Assembly: GCA_031257995.1 (NCBI GenBank)
Contig: JAIRNN010000248.1
Coordinates: forward strand, 1-11,270
Source: Spirochaetaceae bacterium
GTDB taxonomy: Bacteria > Spirochaetota > Spirochaetia > Treponematales > Breznakiellaceae
Reading direction: 5' to 3'
DNA: 11,270 nt
The translations under genes and the position numbers were made by a program. The first letter of the stretch is position 1; every line of letters starts with the position of its first letter. Shown here one piece after another: positions 1 to 5,737 of the stretch. The notes under the pieces are model-generated. The model ran no database searches, was not told the origin of the DNA, and worked only from the letters and a program-made list of their open reading frames with translations.

Positions 1-120
1 TTGTTGCAAAGTTAACCCCATATGACCCTCCGATCCCTCCATCGGCAAGGTCTGTTTGGGTTGGAATTTTATTTTGAGGCATGACTTTTTTGGGGTTAGA
101 TTAATTTTGAGGCAACGCGG
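1..120. other. Upstream non-coding stretch with a short direct repeat
   Basis: I see no gene here. The 11-base word ATTTTGAGGCA occurs twice, at 71-81 and 104-114, 33 bp apart (about three helical turns), just upstream of the promoter at 125-153. A small hairpin (CCGAT / ATCGG) lies at 30-45. TAACCCCA near 13-20 and TGGGGTTA at 91-98 are inverted relative to each other. These could be operator-like sites or the worn end of a mobile element lying outside the window; the sequence does not decide. Confidence 0.4.
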
Positions 121-124
121 GGTA

Positions 125-153
125 TTGACACTTTTTTGCATATTCGGTATACT
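125..153 (+). promoter_or_regulatory. Strong sigma70-type promoter for the rimP-nusA-infB leader
   Basis: A perfect -35 box TTGACA (125-130) is followed by a 17-bp spacer and a near-consensus -10 box TATACT (148-153). Transcription would start near 159-161, directly ahead of the attenuator-like leader. It is the best promoter match in the window on the plus strand and the likely main promoter of the rimP cluster, unless the terminator at 177-220 stops the transcript as a short RNA. Confidence 0.75.
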
Positions 154-162
154 TGATCTATT

Positions 163-192
163 ATGAAGCATTACACAAAAGGGGCGGGGTGA
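163..192 (+). CDS. Possible 9-codon leader peptide
   Basis: An ATG at 163 opens a reading frame MKHYTKGAG ending in TGA at 190-192. The expected transcription start is only two to four bases upstream, so there is no room for a ribosome binding site and it would have to be translated as a leaderless message. It overlaps both arms of the competing hairpins at 164-217, as leader peptides in transcription attenuators do. No run of one regulatory amino acid is visible. It may be chance. Confidence 0.2.
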   Translation: MKHYTKGAG

Positions 193-205
193 AGGTAATG
201 CTTCA
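164..205 (+). promoter_or_regulatory. Candidate anti-terminator stem of an attenuator
   Basis: TGAAGCATTAC (164-174) is perfectly complementary to GTAATGCTTCA (195-205), giving an 11-bp stem. The right half overlaps the loop and 3' inner strand of the terminator at 177-220, and the terminator's outer 5' arm lies in this stem's loop. The two folds therefore exclude each other. In the RNA this stem would be complete before the terminator's last arm is made, so read-through would be the default unless something blocks 164-174. No known riboswitch class was recognised. Confidence 0.55.
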
Positions 206-220
206 CGGGCCCCTTTTTTT
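177..220 (+). terminator. Intrinsic terminator in the rimP leader
   Basis: The outer stem AAAAGGGGC (177-185) pairs with GCCCCTTTT (209-217). Inside it GTGAAG (189-194) pairs with CTTCAC (201-206) around a 6-base loop, with a small internal loop between the stems. Seven T residues follow at 214-220. This is a standard Rho-independent terminator only about 55 bases after the predicted transcription start, so it either ends a small RNA or attenuates the rimP operon. Confidence 0.7.
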
Positions 221-250
221 CTTGGAACGGGGGGTACGCGCGCTGCGCGA

Positions 251-343
251 ATGGAAAATTGAAAAGGGAAAATAGTTGAGGCTTGGAGGCGGTACGGTTT
301 TCTCCTGTCATTTTCCATTCTCCCTTTTTAATTCCCGCAGGGG
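251..343. repeat. Palindromic intergenic repeat, copy 1 (upstream of rimP)
   Basis: The left arm (about 251-274) and right arm (about 310-338) are imperfect inverted repeats of AT-rich sequence. The centre holds GTTGAGGCTTGGAGG (275-289) and TCCTGTCATT (303-312), both also present in copy 2 (835-950). The right end, ATTCCCGCAGGGGG (331-344), runs directly into the rimP start and supplies its only purine-rich ribosome binding site. The same right end recurs in copy 3 before argH. Confidence 0.7.
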
Positions 344-796
344 GTGAAGGTGGTCTATACGGAGAGGGCAGAAGATCCGCTGTATGATGAGGTGCTTCCC
401 GTTGTGGAGGGTTGCGGGCTCTCGCTGGTTGAGTTCACGGTTGCGCGGCATAAGGGGTCGGTGCGAGTGCGGATCGTGGTATTTAAGGTGGGAGGTATCG
501 GGGTGGCCGATTGTTCTCTGGTTCACCGGGCGGTACAGGGACGGCTGGAGCTTGCGTTTACCGGCTGTGACGTTTATATTGAGGTGTCGTCGACGGGGAT
601 TGACCGGACGGTGAAGGATGCGAGCGAGTTTCGTCACTACATCGGGGTGCCGGTGCGCTGTTATCTCCGTGAAGTGTCCGACTGGGTGGGCGGCATGGTT
701 GAAAGTGCCGATCACGAGCGTCTGGTGCTGGCCGGTGAGGATGGGCGGCGGGAACTGGAATACCGGCGGATTGCGAAGGCGAAGCTGGATATGTGA
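344..796 (+). CDS. rimP: Ribosome maturation factor RimP
   Basis: RimP is a cytoplasmic factor needed for maturation of the 30S ribosomal subunit. The 150-residue product has the usual family length. Residues 1-85 form the N-terminal alpha/beta domain, ending in VSSTGIDRTV (81-90), a variant of the family's VSSPGLDRPL motif with Thr for Pro; residues about 92-150 form the SH3-like C-terminal domain. The position ahead of nusA and infB is the classic context. The start is uncertain: GTG at 344 touches the AGGGGG run (339-344) that would be its ribosome binding site, so GTG at 350, with 5-base spacing, may be the real start. The 5' end lies at the edge of a palindromic repeat. The identification is by remembered family features plus synteny. 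Confidence 0.9.
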   Translation: MKVVYTERAEDPLYDEVLPVVEGCGLSLVEFTVARHKGSVRVRIVVFKVGGIGVADCSLVHRAVQGRLELAFTGCDVYIEVSSTGIDRTVKDASEFRHYIGVPVRCYLREVSDWVGGMVESADHERLVLAGEDGRRELEYRRIAKAKLDM

Positions 797-834
797 GTGT
801 AACGCTGATTAACTTTGACGTTGCCGCCGGGAGC

Positions 835-950
835 TTTCCCCTTTCAGGGAATTGATAATTGAAAATGGATAATGGTTGAGGCTTGGAGGTCTCGCGTTTC
901 ATTCCTGTCATTATCCACTTTCCATTTTCAATTCTCCATAGGGATGGGGT
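835..950. repeat. Palindromic intergenic repeat, copy 2 (after rimP)
   Basis: The left arm starts with a small TTCCCC/GGGAA hairpin and continues as AATTGATAATTGAAAATGG (849-867). The right arm around 909-935 reads CATTATCC, then CCATTTTCAATTCTCC, nearly the reverse complement. The centre again contains GTTGAGGCTTGGAGG (875-889) and TTCCTGTCATT, with a different spacer between them from copy 1. It begins about 40 bases after the rimP stop codon. Its left end matches copy 4 after the ATPase gene. Confidence 0.7.
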
Positions 951-1097
951 CTTAGGGGCGGAGCCCGGGACTGCGTCCTTTGGAGGGGGTAGCGGAAGAC
1001 GGCTCGAAACCGCCTAAGCGTGGCGCGGTTTTGAGTCGGCTGTAGCGAGGGAGAGACGGGGCCTGTTGCATTTATCTGTGGTGGAGGAGTATTTTCT
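951..1097 (+). other. Gene-free stretch with a 14-bp RNA-type hairpin
   Basis: There is no convincing gene. CGGCTCGAAACCGC (1000-1013) pairs along its whole length with GCGGTTTTGAGTCG (1025-1038) around an 11-base loop. Two of the 14 pairs (1002-1036 and 1006-1032) are G-U in plus-strand RNA; on the minus strand they would be C-A mismatches, so the structure favours a plus-strand transcript. No T-run follows, so it is not an intrinsic terminator. It may be a processing site, a protein-binding site or another repeat fragment. Confidence 0.45.
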
Positions 1098-1189
1098 GGG
1101 CCCCACACCGTGTTGCGGAAATGCCAAAACGCGCCTAGCACAACTATGGTTGTGCCCGTTTCGCACGTGGGCATTGGGTGTCCCCCTCA
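1098..1189. repeat. GC-rich palindromic module, first copy (upstream of nusA)
   Basis: This is an imperfect palindrome centred near 1146 on the hairpin GCACAAC-TATG-GTTGTGC (1138-1155). The right half contains ATGGTTGTGCCCGTTTCGC (1146-1164) and GGCATTGGGTGTCCCCC (1170-1186). Both words recur exactly at 5550-5568 and 5573-5589 between infB and argH, and a diverged, inverted version lies at 8540-8570. It sits just upstream of the likely nusA promoter region. Confidence 0.75.
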
Positions 1190-1215
1190 TAAGTACTATT
1201 TTCGGGAAAAAGCGT

Positions 1216-1221
1216 TATAAT
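1216..1221 (+). promoter_or_regulatory. Possible -10 box for a secondary nusA promoter
   Basis: A consensus TATAAT lies 68 bases upstream of the nusA start, directly after the palindromic module. No good -35 box is present at 16-18 bp spacing (GTACTA at 17 bp), and there is no full extended -10 motif. It may be a weak internal promoter or need an activator. Confidence 0.35.
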
Positions 1222-1289
1222 GGGGACAACGGTCACGGAGGTACGTTGGTCCCTTGCGATAACGATGATAACGAAAGAGAGGAGCGAAT

Positions 1290-2756
1290 ATGGCTTTGGA
1301 TTTACATGAAGAAATACAGCAACTCATGCAGGAAAAGGGTATGTCCGAAGAGTTGGTGGCCCGGACTATAGAGAATCTCTTGGTTTCGGCCTATAAACGC
1401 AAGTTTGGGCACAGCGAGAATGTCCTTGTGCGGTTTTCTGATGATAAGCGAGAAGTGTCCCTGCTCGCGAAGAAGGTCATCGTGGACGAGTTGCTGGACG
1501 ACTCGAAGGAAATTGCTATTGCCGAGGCGCACAAGCTCGCGCCGGATGCCGAGTTGGGCGACGAGATGCTTATCGAGCTTGACCCGCGCAAGGACTTTGC
1601 CCGTTCGGCGGTGGTGACGGCCAAGCATGCGGCGCGGCAGTATATGCGGGAGATTACGAAGGACAGTCTCTATGCGGAGTATAAGGAGAAAGAGGGCGAA
1701 ATTATCACCGGATACTACCAGCGTGAGCGGAACAACAACATCTATGTCGATATTGGGAAGATCGAGGGGGTCTTGCCCAAGCGGTTTCAGTCGCCGCGCG
1801 AGATTTACCATGTGAATGACCGGGTCAAGGCGTTGGTGCTGAAAGTTGAAAAGACGGCGACGGGGTTGCAGGTGGTGCTTTCGCGGACGCATACCGATTT
1901 TGTGCGGGCGATTTTCGAAACGGAAGTGCCTGAGATTTACGACAAGGTTGTCGAGATTCACAAGATTGTCCGTGAGCCCGGTTATCGGACAAAATTGGCG
2001 GTCTTCTCATCCCGCGAGGATATTGATCCAGTGGGGGCGTGTGTGGGTATGAAAGGGGCGCGTATCCAGGCGGTGATCCGCGAACTGGAGGGCGAAAAGA
2101 TTGATGTGCTCAAGTTTGAGACCGACCCCGTTAAGTTTGTGAAGAACGCGCTCTCCCCCGCCGAGGTGCGCGACGTGATTATTCTTGACGAGGCCAAGAA
2201 GCAGGCGCTCGCGGTGGTGAACGATTCCCAGTTGTCGCTGGCGATCGGCAAGCAGGGGCTCAACGTGCGGCTCGCAAACCGGCTTTGCGACTGGAATATC
2301 GATGTGAAGACGGCGAAGCAGTTTGAAGATATGGATATTTCTTCCGAGTCGAGGAAGGCGGTTTCGCGTCTCTTTGGCGATGCCGATGATTATGAAGACG
2401 AGATTTACGAGATACGGGAACTGCCCAGCGTGGATATGGCGGTTGCGGACGCGCTGGCTGCGGCGGGGCTCGATTATATAGAAGATTTTATCAACGCTGA
2501 GGAAGAACGGCTCGCCGGTATCGAGGGCGTTACCCCGGAATCGCTTACCGCGTTGCGAAAACTCATTGAGGAATATGTCGAGGTCGTCGAGGAAGGCGGG
2601 ATCGAAGATGTCGATGCAAACGTCGGCCATCTGTCCGCCGGGGAAGCAGAAGCCGAAGTGGAAGAATACGAGTGCCCGGAATGTGGGGCAAAGATTACGC
2701 TTGATATGACCGTGTGCCCGGGTTGCGGTGTCGGGCTGTCGTTCGAGTACGAATAA
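1290..2756 (+). CDS. nusA: Transcription termination/antitermination factor NusA
   Basis: NusA binds RNA polymerase and nascent RNA and modulates pausing, termination and antitermination. The 488-residue product shows the N-terminal RNAP-binding domain (1-125), an S1 domain (about 136-200), KH1 (about 245-280, with GMKG at 253-256) and KH2 (about 312-342, with GKQG at 320-323). Residues 380-430 resemble a helix-hairpin-helix/acidic-repeat region. An acidic linker (431-461) leads to CPEC (462-465) and CPGC (476-479), a C-terminal zinc-ribbon motif that the best-known NusA proteins lack. The start is fixed by an AGAGGAG ribosome binding site (1278-1284) five bases before ATG. infB begins seven bases after the stop, so the two are co-transcribed. 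Confidence 0.96.
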   Translation: MALDLHEEIQQLMQEKGMSEELVARTIENLLVSAYKRKFGHSENVLVRFSDDKREVSLLAKKVIVDELLDDSKEIAIAEAHKLAPDAELGDEMLIELDPRKDFARSAVVTAKHAARQYMREITKDSLYAEYKEKEGEIITGYYQRERNNNIYVDIGKIEGVLPKRFQSPREIYHVNDRVKALVLKVEKTATGLQVVLSRTHTDFVRAIFETEVPEIYDKVVEIHKIVREPGYRTKLAVFSSREDIDPVGACVGMKGARIQAVIRELEGEKIDVLKFETDPVKFVKNALSPAEVRDVIILDEAKKQALAVVNDSQLSLAIGKQGLNVRLANRLCDWNIDVKTAKQFEDMDISSESRKAVSRLFGDADDYEDEIYEIRELPSVDMAVADALAAAGLDYIEDFINAEEERLAGIEGVTPESLTALRKLIEEYVEVVEEGGIEDVDANVGHLSAGEAEAEVEEYECPECGAKITLDMTVCPGCGVGLSFEYE

Positions 2757-2763
2757 GGAATAT

Positions 2764-5475
2764 ATGGCGGAAGAAAAAGCAATACCAAAAGTCGAACTCA
2801 TTAAACGTCCCAAGCAAGAGGGGGCCCCGGTGAACATATCCGTTCCCGCCGAGGCGGGAGAAGGGGTCGAGAAACGCAAGATTGTCAGGAAGAAGGCGCC
2901 TTCCTCCGACGGCAAGCATGCTCATGCCGGAGGCCAGGGAAAGCCTCAGCCCAAGGTGACGGTAAAGGTGAAGGTAACTGCCCATCCGAACAAGGACAAA
3001 GGGGCAAACGTTACCGAGAAAAAGTCTGAACCAAAAGAGGCTCCCGTAGAGATGGAGGTGAAACCGGTCGAAACTGTCGATACCGGCCAAGCCACGGCGG
3101 TACCGCCTCCCGGCACGGAACCACCGGCTTCCAACACGCCGCCTCTCAATACATCGACCGAGGGAGCAGACCGGCAACCGGAAAAGCCCATTCCCGTACG
3201 CCCGACGGGTGTTACCAGTATGCCGATGGCGGCGCGGCCCAAGGTTGCGGCGGGACGGGTCGGCGGTAAGTTTGTCGGGCCGAAGCCTCCTGTCGAAAAC
3301 CGTTCAGGGGTTATCGGACGAAGTATCTCCAACTACGAGCGAGCGCCGGGTACGGCTCCAGGAAGCGCAGCGGGCAACGGACGCAGCGATGGCGCGAGGC
3401 ACGGCTGGCAGAGCGGACAAAGCGGCTCGTTCAGGCAGGTCGGCCCATTCAGGCAGGGGGGACAACGGCCCTTCGGTCAGGGCGGCAACGGACAAGGCGG
3501 ACAGCGGTATTTCGGACAGGGAGGGCAACGGCCCTTCGGTCAGGGCGGGAGGCCGGGCGGGAGGCCCGGAATGGCTGCGTCCGTTCCGCCGGCAGAAGCC
3601 GCGAAAGGTACCGTTAAGAAGTCATTCAAGGCAAAGAAAACCATCTTCAAGAAGAAAGAACAGGAGATGGAAGAGAAACTGCTCCAGTCGAAGAAAAAGA
3701 TTAGTCATCTGGCAAATCCGATTCCCAAGTCCATTGATATTATGGAGGTGATCTCGGTGTCCGAGCTTGCGCGGAAACTCAATCTCAAGGCAAGCGACCT
3801 CATCGCCAAACTGATGCGTATGGGTATGATGGTAACGATCAACCAGCAGATTGATTCGGACACGGCGACTTTGCTCGCCGCCGAATTCGGCGCGGAAGTG
3901 AACATCGTAAGCCTCTACGAGGAGACCCTCATCGACACGGGCACGGACGAGGAAAGCGACCGGACGCTAAGACCGCCGGTGGTTACGGTGATGGGCCATG
4001 TCGATCACGGCAAGACCAAACTGCTTGACGCGATCCGCAGTACAAACGTAACCGAGGGCGAGGCGGGCGGAATCACCCAGCATATCGGCGCGTACACCGT
4101 GAAGGCCGGGAACAGTTTCATCACGTTCCTCGACACGCCGGGCCACGAAGCGTTTACCCGTATGCGCGCGCGCGGCGCCCAGGTGACGGACATCGTTGTT
4201 CTTGTCGTAGCGGCGGATGACGGCGTTATGCCCCAGACCGTCGAGGCGATCAACCACGCGCGGGAAGCGGAGGTCCCGATCATCGTCGCGCTGAACAAGA
4301 TCGACAAACCGGAGGCAAACCCCGACCGCGTGAAGAGTCAACTCTCCGACATCGGCCTCGCCCCGGAAGAATGGGGCGGACAAACCATGTTCGTACCGAT
4401 CTCCGCAAAGAAAAAGGAAGGCATCGAGGATCTCATGGAGACGATCCTCCTTCAGGCGGAGATACTCGATCTTAAAGCGGCCTTCGACCATGCCGCAGAG
4501 GGCAAGATTATCGAGAGCCGCATCGATCAGGGCCGGGGTATCGTCGCCACCGTGCTTGTCCAGCGCGGTACGTTGAAAATCGGCGATTCGTTTGTCGCCG
4601 GTATCTGGCCCGGCAAGGTTCGCGCCTTGTTTGACGATAAAGGCGGCCGCGTGGACGAGGCAAGTCCGTCGATGCCGGTGGAAGTGCTGGGTTTCGAGGG
4701 TATCCCCAATGCCGGAGATCCGTTGCAAGTCGTGTCCGACGAAAAAGAAGCGCGCGGTTATGCGGTAAAGCGGCAGGAACTCAAGCGTGTCGAGGATGCG
4801 AAAAACGTGAAAAAGATCACGCTGGACAACCTCTACGACACGATCAACGAGGGCGAAATCCAGGAACTGAAGGTCATCATCAAGGGCGACGTGCAGGGCT
4901 CGGTGGAAGCGATCCGTTCAAGCCTCGAAGAGTTATCCACGAAAGAAGTGCGCCTCTCGGTCATTCAGGCCCTGCCCGGCGCGATCAACGAGGGAGACGT
5001 TGACCTCGCCGCCGCGTCAAACGCTATCGTCATCGGCTTCAACGTCCGTCCTACGCCCAAGGCCAAAGCCCTTGCCGCCGAGGAAAAGGTGGACATCCGT
5101 AAACACAACGTCATCTATCGCGTCGTCGAAGAGATGAAGCAGGCGATGGAGGGCCTTCTCAAACCGGACATCAAGGAAGAAGTCATCGGCACGGTGGAAG
5201 TGCGCGAAGTGTTCAAGATCAGCAGGGGCGGCACCATTGCGGGCTGTTTCGTGCTGTCCGGCCTCGTGAAACGCGCCGCGTCCGTCAACGTCCTTCGCGA
5301 CAACGTTGTCATCCACTCAGGCAAAATCGCCTCGTTGCGCCGCTTCAAAGACGATGTGAAAGAAGTCGCCGCCGGTTTTGAATGCGGTATCGCCCTCGAA
5401 GGCTTCGAGGACATCCAGACGGGTGACCAGTTCGAGGTATTCGAGATCATCGAGGTTGCGCGAAAGCTGAGTTGA
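2764..5475 (+). CDS. infB: Translation initiation factor IF-2
   Basis: IF-2 is the GTPase that brings initiator tRNA to the 30S subunit and promotes 50S joining. ATG at 2764 is chosen because AAGGA (2755-2759) precedes it; a GTG at 2728 in the same frame lies inside nusA and lacks such a site. The 903-residue product has a long, basic, Pro/Gly/Gln-rich N-terminus (1-310), an IF2N-type domain (about 327-382) and a G domain with GHVDHGKT (411-418), DTPG (457-460), NKID (511-514) and SAK (547-549). The beta-barrel and C-terminal initiator-tRNA-binding regions follow. G1 is followed by Lys where Ser is common. A second in-frame ATG at 3571 has a strong ribosome binding site. Neither rbfA nor truB follows. 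Confidence 0.97.
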   Translation: MAEEKAIPKVELIKRPKQEGAPVNISVPAEAGEGVEKRKIVRKKAPSSDGKHAHAGGQGKPQPKVTVKVKVTAHPNKDKGANVTEKKSEPKEAPVEMEVKPVETVDTGQATAVPPPGTEPPASNTPPLNTSTEGADRQPEKPIPVRPTGVTSMPMAARPKVAAGRVGGKFVGPKPPVENRSGVIGRSISNYERAPGTAPGSAAGNGRSDGARHGWQSGQSGSFRQVGPFRQGGQRPFGQGGNGQGGQRYFGQGGQRPFGQGGRPGGRPGMAASVPPAEAAKGTVKKSFKAKKTIFKKKEQEMEEKLLQSKKKISHLANPIPKSIDIMEVISVSELARKLNLKASDLIAKLMRMGMMVTINQQIDSDTATLLAAEFGAEVNIVSLYEETLIDTGTDEESDRTLRPPVVTVMGHVDHGKTKLLDAIRSTNVTEGEAGGITQHIGAYTVKAGNSFITFLDTPGHEAFTRMRARGAQVTDIVVLVVAADDGVMPQTVEAINHAREAEVPIIVALNKIDKPEANPDRVKSQLSDIGLAPEEWGGQTMFVPISAKKKEGIEDLMETILLQAEILDLKAAFDHAAEGKIIESRIDQGRGIVATVLVQRGTLKIGDSFVAGIWPGKVRALFDDKGGRVDEASPSMPVEVLGFEGIPNAGDPLQVVSDEKEARGYAVKRQELKRVEDAKNVKKITLDNLYDTINEGEIQELKVIIKGDVQGSVEAIRSSLEELSTKEVRLSVIQALPGAINEGDVDLAAASNAIVIGFNVRPTPKAKALAAEEKVDIRKHNVIYRVVEEMKQAMEGLLKPDIKEEVIGTVEVREVFKISRGGTIAGCFVLSGLVKRAASVNVLRDNVVIHSGKIASLRRFKDDVKEVAAGFECGIALEGFEDIQTGDQFEVFEIIEVARKLS
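3352..3573 (+). repeat. Gly/Gln-rich repeat tract inside infB
   Basis: Residues about 197-270 of IF-2 are built from variants of GQRPFGQGG. At DNA level a 23-base word is repeated exactly at 3463-3485 and 3526-3548, 63 bp (21 codons) apart. Such a tract can change length by slippage or recombination. It forms a flexible, positively charged linker ahead of the IF2N-type domain. Confidence 0.75.
3559..3573 (+). promoter_or_regulatory. Possible internal ribosome binding site for a short IF-2 isoform
   Basis: GGGAGG (3559-3564) lies six bases before an in-frame ATG (3571-3573, Met270). Starting here would give a protein of about 634 residues without the Gly/Gln-rich tail. Escherichia coli makes IF-2 isoforms from internal starts. 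The Gly-rich coding sequence makes GGNGG words common, so this may be chance. Confidence 0.3.
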
Positions 5476-5491
5476 GGGAACAAGTGCGGCA

Positions 5492-5638
5492 AGGTACCCA
5501 ATGCCGCCCTCCGGCAACGGCCCACCGACACGATGGTTTTGTTTTCCACATGGTTGTGCCCGTTTCGCGTGCGGCATTGGGTGTCCCCCATTTAGTCCTA
5601 TCATTTTCCATTATCTCTTTCCCATTTCCCGCAGGGGG
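5492..5638. repeat. Palindromic intergenic repeat, copy 3 (between infB and argH)
   Basis: ACCCAATGCCGC (5496-5507) and GCGGCATTGGGT (5571-5582) form a perfect 12-bp inverted repeat. The right half carries the module words ATGGTTGTGCCCGTTTCGC (5550-5568) and GGCATTGGGTGTCCCCC (5573-5589), shared exactly with 1146-1186. It continues into an arm (about 5597-5638) like the right arm of copy 1, ending in TTCCCGCAGGGGG. Here the GC-rich module and an AT-rich arm are joined in one unit. It fills most of the 262-bp gap after infB. Confidence 0.75.
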
Positions 5639-5701
5639 AGGCCGGGCCCGAGTAAAGCCCCTGCGGGGCCTATCGCCTCCACGGCAGGTGGCTCTCCCGC
5701 C

Positions 5702-5731
5702 TCGACACGCTAACACAGTAAATGGTACTAT
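5702..5731 (+). promoter_or_regulatory. Possible argH promoter giving a leaderless message
   Basis: TCGACA (5702-5707, five of six -35 bases) is followed by an 18-bp spacer and TACTAT (5726-5731, four of six). The expected transcription start falls on or next to the argH ATG at 5738. Only a poorly spaced GAGG (5732-5735) precedes that ATG, which fits leaderless translation. The -10 match is modest. Confidence 0.3.
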
Positions 5732-5737
5732 GAGGCT

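Noticed and set aside
164..217. H-type pseudoknot formed by stems 164-174/195-205 and 177-185/209-217 together
   Set aside because: The linkers are only 2 and 3 bases, too short to cross stems of 9 and 11 pairs. Alternative folds are more plausible.
1000..1038. tRNA-like T-arm around GGCTCGAAACC
   Set aside because: No acceptor stem, anticodon arm or conserved T-loop is present; the bases are part of a simple hairpin.
1066..1371. 101-residue plus-strand ORF upstream of nusA
   Set aside because: It runs through the palindromic module and into the nusA start in another frame, with no ribosome binding site or recognisable motif.
2007..2915. 302-residue minus-strand ORF opposite nusA and infB
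   Set aside because: It is antisense to two strongly conserved genes and results from high-GC codon use; no domain is recognisable.
3967..4728. 253-residue minus-strand ORF opposite infB
   Set aside because: It mirrors the conserved IF-2 GTPase region and has no support of its own.
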